Shown piece after piece: positions 32,940-41,708 of a DNA stretch of 64,000 bases. Source of the stretch: Nitrospirota bacterium (lineage in GTDB: Bacteria > Nitrospinota_A > UBA7883 > JACRGQ01). The notes beneath the pieces were generated by a model. That model had not been told where the DNA came from. It ran no database searches and saw nothing but the letters and a program-made list of their open reading frames with translations. A program made the position numbers and the translations under genes. Location: NCBI GenBank assembly GCA_024275955.1, contig JAJRYD010000044.1, positions 62,001 to 126,000 on the forward strand, read 5' to 3'. How positions within the stretch are numbered: the stretch's first letter is position 1; each line of letters starts with the position of its first letter.

Positions 32940-35411
32940 ATGCACCACTCTTCCGTAGTGCTGGAAACGGTTATAGGAGTTGTCACTCTGCTCCTTGTCG
33001 CAACCGGCATACGGGCATTTACCAAAGCGACAAAACTTCCTTTCAGCATAGTCCTCGTTTTAACCGGAATGGGGTTTTCATATATCGCCCAAAGCTACCC
33101 GGGAGCTTCAACGCTCCTTCCGAGTCTTGAAATCTCGCCGGATATAATTCTGTACATATTTCTTCCAACGCTTGTGTTCGAATCGGCCTTTTCCATGGAT
33201 ACGCAGATGCTTAGAGAAAACCTCCGGCAGGTTCTGGCGCTTGCGGTGCCGGGCCTGCTTTTATCGACAGGACTAACCGGCTATATAATCCATCTCGCTA
33301 CAGGCATTCCGCTTGCGGAATCATTTCTGCTTGGATCTATACTAAGCGCGACCGACCCTGTAGCGGTCATAGCTCTGTTCAAACAGCTTGGGACACCTTT
33401 AAGGCTGACCGTACTGGTGGAGGGAGAAAGCCTCTTCAACGATGCAACAGCGATAGTGGTTTCGCGAATACTGATTGCCGTAGTGGCGGCTGGCAACATC
33501 ACCTTTGGAACACTCCTGCATGGCACTGCCAGCTTTTTCGTCGTGTTCATCGGCGGGGTTGTCGTCGGCTGGCTGTTGGGGTTGCTTACAGGCTACATCC
33601 TCGGCATGGTTGAATCCGACCCGTTTATAGAAATCAGCCTTACGACAGTTCTGGCCTACCTCTCGTTCGTCATAGCGGAGGAGCTACTTCATGTAAGCGG
33701 AGTAATGGCAACCGTAGCCGCCGGCCTTACTATAGGCGGCTGGGGCAGAATGAAAATCTCTCACTCGGTTAGAAGCTATCTGGAACATTTCTGGGAATAT
33801 TTGGTTTTTGTAGCCAACGCGCTTATATTTCTGATGGTAGGTCTCCATGTAAAAATTTCTGCCATTACAGAGTCGTTTGGAATGATTTTATGGATTATTC
33901 TGGCGATGTCGATATCCCGCGCGGTAATCATTTTCGGCATTGTTCCGATGGTAGGAAAAAGAGAGAAATCCGAACCTGTAAACCTACGCTATCAAACAGT
34001 AATGTTCTGGGGCGGACTAAGAGGAGCGATAGCGCTGGCAATAGTATTAAGCCTGCCCGACTTTGAATATTACGAAATTTTCGTCACCCTTGTAACCGGA
34101 GCGGTACTCTTTACGCTAATCGCGCAAGGACTTACAATGAATATGCTTGTGCGGTTTTTGAAGCTTAACATAGCGCCGCTTTCAGACCGTTTCGCCTTTT
34201 TGGAGGGAAGCCTCGCGTCCAAGCTTACTGCCCAAGAAAAAATACCGGAACTTATGAAAGGCGGACAGTTTTCCGGCTCCATCGCCAACAGACTGCAAGA
34301 GGAAAACTCCAGAGAGATAGAGAAAATAAGAAAAAAAATAGACTCTCTCCAGCAGTCGGAACTGACCCCGGAACATGAGAAGCGATTGATTCTGCTTTTT
34401 GGTTTTGCCGAAGAAAAGTCTATGTTTATTGAGATGTTTAATAAGGGACATATATCCGAACGAGCATTCAGAGAGTTGGTACAAGTTTTGTCACTGCATA
34501 TGGATGCGCTACGCCACAGTAGGGAGGTGGAGCATGTAGAGGCATATAACCTTCCCCAACGGCGCTTGGAGCGTGCGGCAATCTATCTTGCCGAAAAAAC
34601 CCCCGGACTATCGACCGTTGCCGAAAGTATACGCAGATTAAGAATTGCGAAAGACTACGAAATGGCTTGGGGACGCTACAAGGGAAGCGGCTGGGTGCTA
34701 CAGCAGATGGGTAGCCTGACAAAGCTTAAATCGTTGTCCGAAGAGTCGATAAAAGATCTGTTCAGGCTATACAAACGGTGGCAGAGAATGTCGGGGGAGA
34801 TATTGGACCAAACTGCCGAGCAATTCCCCGAATTCGTAAACACCGTTCAGGAACGGATAGGAAAGCGGCTACTGCTCCAAGCCGAGTCCGAAGCGATTAA
34901 AAGAGAGGCCGAACATGGCTTCCTCACGCAAGGGGTAGCCGAGAAAATGCAGGAAGAGGTGACGGGAAAACTTCATGCCTTAAAGAAAATCGAAACCGGC
35001 AAACTAAAATTTAAGCCTTACGAACTTTTACGGGAGGTTCCATTTTTTAGTGAAATTCCAGAAAAAGAATACGAGCAGATTATCGAACATACCATCACAC
35101 GCTCCTTCTCTGGAAAGGATTATATAATAAGACAGGGCGAAGAAGGTAGCTCCCTTTTTCTTATAGCCCGCGGAGTGGTGAGAGTTTCACGGAGTGATGA
35201 AGGCAAAACCAGCGACCTTGCGACACTTATGGCAGGCGATTTTTTTGGCGAGATGGCGCTACTCCACTCCGAGCCGCGTAGTGCCACGGTAAGAGCCGCC
35301 ACCCCATGCCTGCTTTACGAGCTGAAACAAGAAGACCTTTTTACCGCGATGAAAACATCTCCATCCATTAGAAGCGCGCTGGAAAAAGCGGACAAAGAAC
35401 GAAAATCCTAA
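32940..35411 (+). CDS. CPA1 Na+/H+ antiporter with C-terminal cNMP-binding domain
   Basis: An 823-residue NhaP/SOS1-type antiporter. Residues 1-420 or so carry about 12 helices with the ion-binding motif SATDPVAVIALFKQLG and GESLFNDATAIVVSR. A long cytoplasmic helical region (420-690) follows. The C-terminus is a cyclic-nucleotide-binding beta-roll (YIIRQGEEGSSLFLIARGVV; GDFFGEMALLHSEPRSATVR). GAGGTGAT precedes the ATG. It is 45 bp behind P-II-like protein 2 in the same direction and likely co-transcribed with it. The architecture resembles plant SOS1 and predicts gating by a nucleotide. Confidence 0.88.
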   Translation: MHHSSVVLETVIGVVTLLLVATGIRAFTKATKLPFSIVLVLTGMGFSYIAQSYPGASTLLPSLEISPDIILYIFLPTLVFESAFSMDTQMLRENLRQVLALAVPGLLLSTGLTGYIIHLATGIPLAESFLLGSILSATDPVAVIALFKQLGTPLRLTVLVEGESLFNDATAIVVSRILIAVVAAGNITFGTLLHGTASFFVVFIGGVVVGWLLGLLTGYILGMVESDPFIEISLTTVLAYLSFVIAEELLHVSGVMATVAAGLTIGGWGRMKISHSVRSYLEHFWEYLVFVANALIFLMVGLHVKISAITESFGMILWIILAMSISRAVIIFGIVPMVGKREKSEPVNLRYQTVMFWGGLRGAIALAIVLSLPDFEYYEIFVTLVTGAVLFTLIAQGLTMNMLVRFLKLNIAPLSDRFAFLEGSLASKLTAQEKIPELMKGGQFSGSIANRLQEENSREIEKIRKKIDSLQQSELTPEHEKRLILLFGFAEEKSMFIEMFNKGHISERAFRELVQVLSLHMDALRHSREVEHVEAYNLPQRRLERAAIYLAEKTPGLSTVAESIRRLRIAKDYEMAWGRYKGSGWVLQQMGSLTKLKSLSEESIKDLFRLYKRWQRMSGEILDQTAEQFPEFVNTVQERIGKRLLLQAESEAIKREAEHGFLTQGVAEKMQEEVTGKLHALKKIETGKLKFKPYELLREVPFFSEIPEKEYEQIIEHTITRSFSGKDYIIRQGEEGSSLFLIARGVVRVSRSDEGKTSDLATLMAGDFFGEMALLHSEPRSATVRAATPCLLYELKQEDLFTAMKTSPSIRSALEKADKERKS

Positions 35412-35430
35412 ATGAAAAAGAGAAGTTTAC

Positions 35431-35856
35431 CTATTCGCCCTCGATAGACAAAAGCTCTACGTCGAATATAAGTTTCTCTCCAGCGAGCGGATGATTTCCA
35501 TCGACCACCGCGTGTTCATCGGTCAGCTCTATAACTGTCCATGTAACATGCTGGTTCTGTCCGTCGGAAAGACTGTCGCCCACCTTTATTTCCGGCGGAA
35601 TGCTGTCCCGCAAAACCTTAGCCATAAGGTCATCACGGCGCGGGCCGTAGGCATCTTCAGCCTCGATTTCCATAATTTTCGTTTCGCCAACCTTCATGCC
35701 TACTACTTCTCTGCTCATGCCGGGGATAACCTCCGTGCCACCGGCGGTAAAGCCGAACGGGGCAGAGCCTTTGTTGCTGTCAAAAACTTCGCCGTTTGAC
35801 AGCTTTCCTTCGTAGAGAACAGATACCTTGCTACCTCTCTTTACGACATCGCCCAT
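35431..35856 (-). CDS. FKBP-type peptidyl-prolyl isomerase, SlyD-like
   Basis: A 141-residue protein with the FKBP core (VSVLYEGKLSNGEVFDSNKG; IPGMSREVVGMKVGE; AEDAYGPR) interrupted by an insert-in-flap chaperone domain. The C-terminus NHPLAGEKLIFDVELLSI is typical of SlyD-like proteins. The histidine-rich metal-binding tail of E. coli SlyD is absent. It lies 6 bp behind secF, in line with help for secreted proteins. Confidence 0.9.
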   Translation of the reverse strand: MGDVVKRGSKVSVLYEGKLSNGEVFDSNKGSAPFGFTAGGTEVIPGMSREVVGMKVGETKIMEIEAEDAYGPRRDDLMAKVLRDSIPPEIKVGDSLSDGQNQHVTWTVIELTDEHAVVDGNHPLAGEKLIFDVELLSIEGE

Positions 35857-35862
35857 CTAGCC

Positions 35863-36780
35863 TTATCTCTTTACAGCTAGGCTAAGCGTTTGCGTGGTGG
35901 TGCCGGGCCACGCTACAAGTACCCGTGAGGCGACAAATATCGACGAATAAGTACCGACAATTATGCCTACAAGAAGGGCGTAGGAAAAATCGTGAATTAC
36001 CGAACCGCCGAAAATAAATATCGCCGCCACGACGAAGAATGTCGTACCCGAGGTAATCAGCGTGCGTCCAAGCGTCTGGTTGATGCTCACGTTGACTAGT
36101 TTGTTTATCTCAAGCGAGCGCTTAAGACGCAGGTTCTCGCGTATACGGTCGAACACGACAATAGTATCGTTAAGCGAATAGCCTATAACGGTAAGAAGCG
36201 CGGCAACTACCGGAAGAGTAAAGTCTTTATCGAGAATAGAGAACGCCCCGACAGTGATGATGATATCGTGCGCGAGAGCCACCACAGCCGCCACGGCAAA
36301 ACGAAATTCAAATCTGTATGAGACATAAATAAGTATCCCTATAAGCGCGTATATAAGCGAAAGCAGAGCTTTTGTCGAAAGGTCTTTACCCACTTTAGGG
36401 CCGACCATCTCTACCCTTTCTACCGTAAAGCTTCCATCGCCGAACTTTGCCTTAAGAGCCGCCTTAAGGTTTTTGATAGTTTCGTCATGTCCATCGTCTT
36501 CGGTCTGGATGTTTATGATTACATCTTCAGGTTCCCCGAACTCCTGTATATCCCCGCCGCCGCTTACAGCTTTTACCACATCTCTTATTTGGGCGATCGG
36601 AGCCGCCCCATGAAACTTTAGCTGAACCAGCGTACCGCCGGCAAAATCTATACCGTACTTCAAGCCGCCATGCATAAGTATGCTCAAAAATGTCAGCGCT
36701 ATAACTCCGCCCGATACGGCATAGCTGATTTTTTTGTACTTCGAGAATTCTATTTCAATTTCTTTTCCAAAAAGTTTCAT
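35863..36780 (-). CDS. secF: Protein translocase subunit SecF
   Basis: A 305-residue RND-fold protein with six membrane helices. It has GIDFAGGTLVQLKF near the N-terminus, the periplasmic P1-type domain and ALLTVIGYSLNDTIVVFDRI with the conserved Asp/Arg proton-relay residues. It forms SecDF with the gene just upstream (1-bp spacing) and uses the proton gradient to pull exported proteins. Confidence 0.95.
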   Translation of the reverse strand: MKLFGKEIEIEFSKYKKISYAVSGGVIALTFLSILMHGGLKYGIDFAGGTLVQLKFHGAAPIAQIRDVVKAVSGGGDIQEFGEPEDVIINIQTEDDGHDETIKNLKAALKAKFGDGSFTVERVEMVGPKVGKDLSTKALLSLIYALIGILIYVSYRFEFRFAVAAVVALAHDIIITVGAFSILDKDFTLPVVAALLTVIGYSLNDTIVVFDRIRENLRLKRSLEINKLVNVSINQTLGRTLITSGTTFFVVAAIFIFGGSVIHDFSYALLVGIIVGTYSSIFVASRVLVAWPGTTTQTLSLAVKR

Positions 36781-36781
36781 A

Positions 36782-38332
36782 TTAAATACTCACCTTTGTA
36801 ACTTTCCTGTTGGAAAGAATCATGTTGAAGATGGTTCGTGACACGAAGACCGCTGTAAACATCGACGCTAGAATACCTATGGTAAGAGTCACGGCAAACC
36901 CTTTTAACGGCCCTGTTCCAAACTGGAAAAGCACCACGGCCGCGATAAGAGTGGTGATATTCGCGTCAATAATAGTTAGAAACGCTTTTGAAAAACCAGA
37001 TTCAACAGCCGCCCTTACTGTCTTGCCGTTGGCCATTTCTTCCTTGATACGTTCAAAGACAAGCACGTTGGCATCAACCGCCATACCGACGGTAAGAATG
37101 ATTCCGGCGATACCGGGAAGCGTAAGTGTAGCCTCCAGATAACCCATAAGCCCTGCCATCACTACAAGGTTCATAAAAAGGGCAAAGTCGGCAATAAGGC
37201 CGCCTACCCTGTAATAAGCCATCATAAAGAGAACAACGCTAATAAAACCGAATATTATTGATTTAACACCCCGCGCCACCGAGTCTGCTCCCAATGACGG
37301 GCCGATAGTCCTCTCTTCAAGAAGCCTAAGAGGCGCCGGCAACGCACCGGCGCGGAGAACTATCGCAAGGTCGCGCGCTTCTTCCTGAGAAAAACTGCCG
37401 CTTATCTGCGCGCGCCCTCCGCCTATACGCTCCTGAATAGTAGGGGCGGAATGGATTTTGCCGTCAAGCACTATCGCCAGCCTGCGCTTTACGTTTTTTC
37501 CCGTAAGCTCCGCAAAGCGCGAAGCTCCTTCACCGTCAAAAGTAAGGCTTACATACGGCTGGTTGTATTCACTGTCTATCCTCACATCGGCGTCTTCTAT
37601 AAACTCTCCAGTAAGGCGTACCGCCTTTTCAAGCAGAAACGGGTCTTTTTTTACCGGAAGCCCTTCAAGGTTCGTCTCGTAGCTCCATACCAGTTCCAAG
37701 TCTGAAGGAATATTCCCTTCGATGGCACTGTCAATAGAGCCTGTTTCGCTGACCAGCTTGAACTCAAGCATCGCAGTGGTATTTATAAGCGCTTTGGCGC
37801 GCTCAGGATCCTGTACGCCTGGAAGCTGTATCAATATTCTGGTTTCACCCTGCCGCTGGATTGACGGTTCTGAAACGCCGAAAGCGTCTATACGGTTTCT
37901 CAAGGTCTCCAGCGCCTGATCTACGGAATGCTCTTTTAAGGTTTCTTCGCGTGCTTTGCTATAGGCGTAGAAAAGAACATTGCCGCCAGACATATCTGCA
38001 ACCTCGTTAAGGTCGATATGCTCGGATATTATCCGCTTTACTTCCATGATATCGCTTTCATTATCGAGTACTACTTTCAGCCGGTTTCTGTCGTCAAGAG
38101 TGATGTCTGAAACGGCTATCCCGTCATCTTCGATAGATGCAAGGAGGTCGTCGCCTGTTCTGTCCAGTTTGAGCTTGATAGCTTTGTCGGTTTCGACATC
38201 GTAGACAAGGTGCATACCGCCTTTCAGGTCTAGCCCGAGCTTTATCTTCTCATCAAGAGGCCAGCCGGAAAAAAAGGCAACTATAAGAACCGCGAAAGTA
38301 ACGGCGAAGCGAACAAAAATTGATTTATCCAT
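36782..38332 (-). CDS. secD: Protein translocase subunit SecD
   Basis: A 516-residue protein. It opens with one membrane helix and the GLDLKGGMHLVYDVETDKA motif, followed by the large P1 head region (DQALETLRNRIDAFGVSEPS), then five helices with AGIILTVGMAVDANVLVFER. It shares a stop/start overlap (TAATG) with yajC. Confidence 0.96.
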   Translation of the reverse strand: MDKSIFVRFAVTFAVLIVAFFSGWPLDEKIKLGLDLKGGMHLVYDVETDKAIKLKLDRTGDDLLASIEDDGIAVSDITLDDRNRLKVVLDNESDIMEVKRIISEHIDLNEVADMSGGNVLFYAYSKAREETLKEHSVDQALETLRNRIDAFGVSEPSIQRQGETRILIQLPGVQDPERAKALINTTAMLEFKLVSETGSIDSAIEGNIPSDLELVWSYETNLEGLPVKKDPFLLEKAVRLTGEFIEDADVRIDSEYNQPYVSLTFDGEGASRFAELTGKNVKRRLAIVLDGKIHSAPTIQERIGGGRAQISGSFSQEEARDLAIVLRAGALPAPLRLLEERTIGPSLGADSVARGVKSIIFGFISVVLFMMAYYRVGGLIADFALFMNLVVMAGLMGYLEATLTLPGIAGIILTVGMAVDANVLVFERIKEEMANGKTVRAAVESGFSKAFLTIIDANITTLIAAVVLFQFGTGPLKGFAVTLTIGILASMFTAVFVSRTIFNMILSNRKVTKVSI

Positions 38333-38652
38333 TAGTCTTTTGAAGCGAGAGAAGTAACGTAACTCCGGTTAATCTTAATTCTCACATCCTGAGCGATTTC
38401 TATCGTCAGCTCCTTTTCTTTAACTCTTGTAACCGTTCCTATAATGCCACCCTGCGTCAGAACCCTGTCACCTTCCTTTAGGTTGTCTATCAGCTCTTTT
38501 GTCTCCTGCTGTTTCTTTTGTTGCGGACGGATGATAAAAAAATAGAAGATTACCATCAACACCACCAAAGGCGCAAAGCTCATAATGGAATCAATAGGGG
38601 TCGTCTCGGCTCCCGGGGGAGGCGCCATAGCGTAAGCAGTGCTAACAAACAT
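38332..38652 (-). CDS. yajC: Preprotein translocase subunit YajC
   Basis: A 106-residue single-pass protein with PLVVLMVIFYFFIIRPQQKKQQ as its membrane anchor, then the cytoplasmic block GDRVLTQGGIIGTV. First gene of yajC-secD-secF-FKBP. GGAGAG precedes the ATG, and a good promoter lies upstream. Confidence 0.94.
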   Translation of the reverse strand: MFVSTAYAMAPPPGAETTPIDSIMSFAPLVVLMVIFYFFIIRPQQKKQQETKELIDNLKEGDRVLTQGGIIGTVTRVKEKELTIEIAQDVRIKINRSYVTSLASKD

Positions 38653-38688
38653 TCAATCTCTCCATAATCAAAAAAAACGCGAAAGCTA

Positions 38689-38717
38689 ATTAAAACTCAT
38701 GCGGGAAAAAAGTTCAA
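38689..38717 (-). promoter_or_regulatory. Promoter of yajC-secDF
   Basis: Minus-strand TTGAAC (38717-38712), 17-bp spacer and TTTAAT (38694-38689; five of six consensus), 37 bp before the yajC ATG. Confidence 0.65.
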
Positions 38718-38855
38718 GAAAAACCATAAAAAACCACCATTTTCCTTTATCCCAACAGTTTTATACAACATAATACCGTACCTTTGGTCGTAATTTGGGT
38801 TCTTGAAGGTTTTTATCACAAATTCGCCAAAATCTCTGCTAGCCTTCATTAAAAG

Positions 38856-40253
38856 ATGAATAAAAAGGGATTCTCCGGCTTTATAGTTCCAGCCTTATTA
38901 CTGCTCTTTTTCATACTGTCAATATCATTCGCGGCAGAACAAAACGGTACCGCTCACGAGGAGTTTTTCCGAACAAACATCGCTTTCGATTCCGCCCACT
39001 TCATCAAAGACGCAAAGGTGATAAAAGAAACGGGGCTTTTTTCAGCTCCAGAAAAGCTCGGCAAACCGCCTATCTACCCTATCCTCATAGCCGTTTTTGG
39101 CGACCACGGATACGGCATCCCTATCTTTCAGGCAGTTTTGGCCACAATATCGCTTGGCCTTCTTTACTGGGTGACGCTTAGCAGTTTCGGTAGGGCCGAG
39201 GCGGTAACGGCGCTTCTCATCGGTACGATGTATGCTCCCTTTACCTTTTACACCATAAAATATATAAGAACTTCGGTCGTTGTTTTTGAATTGATGGCAA
39301 CCTTTTCACTAGTGATGGCCGGAAAGAACAGACCGTGGGTAACAGGCTGTGCCGGGCTAATGACTGGGGTAATGAGCATGACAAGACCCTACTACAAAAT
39401 CTACTTCCCGCTTATACTTCTATTGCTTCTTTATGAGCTATGGAACAAAAGAGACAAAACAAGAGCTTTAAACATACTCTTTTTTACTGCCGCGTTCGCT
39501 CTTTCCACTCTTGCTCTGCCGTCGCCGCAAAAGCCAGGCGCAGTAACCGGCAAATATCCTGTAAGCGGAACATTAGAACACTTTGTGAGCGGCAATATTC
39601 TCGACTCGGCATTCGGGTACCTTTGGCAGGAAACACCGATGAAGAACAAAATAATGGCCGAATCTCACGGTTCCATAACCACCGCGATAACTCTCATTGC
39701 TGATGAGGTATCAAGCCGTCCGGCAGAGTATTCGTACTTTTATTTCAAAAAACTAAGAATGCTACTTGGAAGCTACGAGTTTCCGAGCAATTACAACATC
39801 GAACTTTACAGGGACGAACTTTCCACCGTCATAAACCTGCAGTTCATGCAGTTCGGGTGGATTGTTCCTTTTGCGCTTTTTGGAATCGCGCTAGCGTTAA
39901 GAGAGGCGAGGAAAAACATTTTTCTTCTTTCGTGGCTTGCGATAACATTTTTCCCTCTCCTCTTAACAATCCACAACTCCCGCTACCGTCTGCCGGCGGC
40001 ACCGTTTTTTATAATTTTTGCCGGAGCGGGAGCAGTATGGTTCTTTAAAAAAATCAAGCAAAGAGACTATCCAAAGCTGATTCCAGCTTCGATTGTTCTA
40101 GTTTTGGCATTGATATTCTGCCGGTACGACTACAGCCCGCTAAAAGCGCCGATTACCAGCGAAGACTACTACAACCTTGCATTGGCACACAAAGAGGCCG
40201 GAGAGATGGAAAAAGCCGATTTTTACCTTATCAAAGCGAATAAACTACGATAG
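38856..40253 (+). CDS. Polyprenyl-phosphate-sugar glycosyltransferase-like membrane protein
   Basis: A 465-residue polytopic protein with about ten helices. The first periplasmic loop holds an acidic pair followed by KPPIYPILIAVFG, the layout of GT39/GT83 (PMT/ArnT-type) enzymes that use lipid-linked sugars. The repeated short-loop motif MSMTRPYYK and the late LTIHNSRYRLPAAPFFIIF are also typical. The last 35 residues form one TPR helix pair (DYYNLALAHKEAGEMEKADF). The acceptor is unknown. It stands alone between yajC and a mobile element. Confidence 0.7.
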   Translation: MNKKGFSGFIVPALLLLFFILSISFAAEQNGTAHEEFFRTNIAFDSAHFIKDAKVIKETGLFSAPEKLGKPPIYPILIAVFGDHGYGIPIFQAVLATISLGLLYWVTLSSFGRAEAVTALLIGTMYAPFTFYTIKYIRTSVVVFELMATFSLVMAGKNRPWVTGCAGLMTGVMSMTRPYYKIYFPLILLLLLYELWNKRDKTRALNILFFTAAFALSTLALPSPQKPGAVTGKYPVSGTLEHFVSGNILDSAFGYLWQETPMKNKIMAESHGSITTAITLIADEVSSRPAEYSYFYFKKLRMLLGSYEFPSNYNIELYRDELSTVINLQFMQFGWIVPFALFGIALALREARKNIFLLSWLAITFFPLLLTIHNSRYRLPAAPFFIIFAGAGAVWFFKKIKQRDYPKLIPASIVLVLALIFCRYDYSPLKAPITSEDYYNLALAHKEAGEMEKADFYLIKANKLR

Positions 40254-40286
40254 ACACGAAAATTATCTCTTTTCGTCTTACAAAAA

Positions 40287-40414
40287 GAGACTGTTTCCAA
40301 AAGAGTTTTTTGGGTATTTTAAGAGGAAGTTCATTTTCTAACTTCTTTAAAATAGAGCCTTTAGGGATTGGTAATTTGTAGAAGATCTAATTTATCTCAT
40401 TCGGCAATAGCCCC
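40287..40414 (+). mobile_element. MITE-like element, family A, copy 3
   Basis: A 128-bp element starting GAGACTGTTTCC and ending GGCAATAGCCCC, flanked by AAAAA on both sides (40282-40286, 40415-40419). It is highly similar to copy 2 when that is reversed. It lies in the gap (40254-40607) before the CheX-like gene. Confidence 0.85.
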
Positions 40415-40555
40415 AAAAAACAGAGCAAGCTATTGAAAAATATTCGATATTTGAGCCAATTCCTGTCTAAATGCCCGTTATAGCTTAAGAAAAGCTAAAT
40501 TGTTCCGATAAGCAACAAGATACTTTCTTTAGAGAAAGAATGAGACGATAGATAT

Positions 40556-40561
40556 TATAAT
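40556..40561 (+). promoter_or_regulatory. Candidate -10 of the CheX-like gene
   Basis: A perfect TATAAT 46 bp before the ATG at 40608. No acceptable -35 lies 16-18 bp upstream, so the call is tentative. Confidence 0.4.
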
Positions 40562-40607
40562 GAATGAATTGTTAGATAGTTTATTCGCACAGTAAAGGAG
40601 ACCGCCG

Positions 40608-41186
40608 ATGGAACAGGGAGAAAATAAAAACCGCTCAACTTCGTCGGGGGCCGCTACCGCTATCAAGATGACCAAGCTTTTTGCCGAGAGCTATATAGAG
40701 GCGTTCAATAAAATCAGCAACGGCGGAAAGAAATTTACCCTTTCCCCTTCGTATTATGTGATAAACGCCGCCCAAACACGCCACAGGGTAGCCTCTCTTC
40801 TGGATTTTACCGGAGGCATAAACGGCTTTGCCATTATCAACTACCCAAAAGAGTCGGCCCTAAACGTAATAGAGGCGTTCCTTACCGGAATGGGTATGGG
40901 CGTGGAAGACTGCCCCAAAGCTATATCCGAAGAAGCGATAAACACGCTAGGTGAAGTGTGCAATCAGGTACTTGGAGGCTTTAGAAGAAACGTAGAAGAA
41001 AAATACGGCTTCCACGCGACATCCGGCACGCCGATTACCATGCTTGTAAATACTCAACTAAGCCTCACGCCTGTAGAAGCAGACCAAAACTACCATTTTG
41101 TAAGAGCGCAGATAACAACGCCGAACATGCACCCGTTCTTTATAGAATTCTGCCTTGAGGAAGGCACTTTCGTAAAACTTAAATAA
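40608..41186 (+). CDS. CheX-like / DUF3334-type protein
   Basis: A 192-residue protein. The E-x2-N...GxxxNxxxG helix of CheX-type CheY-P phosphatases is visible as EEAINTLGEVCNQVLGGFRR, with flanking beta strands (GINGFAIINYP; HPFFIEFCLEEGTFVKLK). Overall layout and C-terminus agree with what I recall of DUF3334. It may dephosphorylate a response regulator. There are no che genes beside it. AAGGAG is eight bases before the ATG. Confidence 0.6.
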   Translation: MEQGENKNRSTSSGAATAIKMTKLFAESYIEAFNKISNGGKKFTLSPSYYVINAAQTRHRVASLLDFTGGINGFAIINYPKESALNVIEAFLTGMGMGVEDCPKAISEEAINTLGEVCNQVLGGFRRNVEEKYGFHATSGTPITMLVNTQLSLTPVEADQNYHFVRAQITTPNMHPFFIEFCLEEGTFVKLK

Positions 41187-41201
41187 CCGCCGACCCGTAC
41201 C

Positions 41202-41708
41202 CTACCAAAAAAGTTTTTTAAACTTCCACGGCGCAAGCGGGTTCGTCTGTTTCCAAAGGCCGGCTTTTGCTCTTTTCGCTTTCTCTTCTGCCGAGATATA
41301 AAGCTTTCTTACCTTGCCTCTAAGGTGCTTTTTGTACGCCCACGCAAAGCCAGACTCCAGCATCTCAAGATTTACATCAACGCCTTCTTGGCTTACAAAG
41401 CATACATCTCTCTTATGGCTCATAGCACCGGTAAGACGCACCTCGACATTCTTTTTGTCTACAAGCTCCACCATCTTTTCTGTTGCCGGCTTGCCATACG
41501 GCTGTCCCGGCTTGCCGCCGATGTACGCCATCTCCGGCGCGTCAATACCGTAAAGCCTGCAGATAAACCGCCCATTTTTTACAGACTCCACGACAACGGT
41601 ATCGCCGTCTATCACTTTGGCTACATATCCCCTGCGCAGTTCCTGCTTTGCAAAGGCTAGCGAAGGTAAAACCAAAAGAATAGTTAAAAATAATCCTAGC
41701 CTAAACAT
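41202..41708 (-). CDS. Exported thermonuclease (SNase) family nuclease
   Basis: A 168-residue protein with a signal peptide (MFRLGLFLTILLVLPSLAFA). The OB-fold SNase core holds VIDGDTVVVE, CRLYGIDAPE with the catalytic Arg and Glu, and a second Arg in SHKRDVCFV. Ca2+-dependent cleavage of DNA/RNA outside the cytoplasm is expected. The frame reaches 41768, but the ATG at 41708, behind GGAGG, gives the intact signal peptide. It overlaps the end of mqnC by 8 bp. Confidence 0.85.
   Translation of the reverse strand: MFRLGLFLTILLVLPSLAFAKQELRRGYVAKVIDGDTVVVESVKNGRFICRLYGIDAPEMAYIGGKPGQPYGKPATEKMVELVDKKNVEVRLTGAMSHKRDVCFVSQEGVDVNLEMLESGFAWAYKKHLRGKVRKLYISAEEKAKRAKAGLWKQTNPLAPWKFKKLFW

Noticed and set aside
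40255-40276. ACGAAAA/TTTTCGT hairpin behind the GT39-like gene as a terminator
   Set aside because: The stem is short and A/T-rich, and there is no T tract after it.
40480-40515. Sigma-28-like flagellar promoter (TCCGATAA with a TTAAG box 11 bp upstream) before the CheX-like gene
   Set aside because: The -35 half matches poorly, it is about 100 bp from the ATG, and no flagellar gene is nearby.
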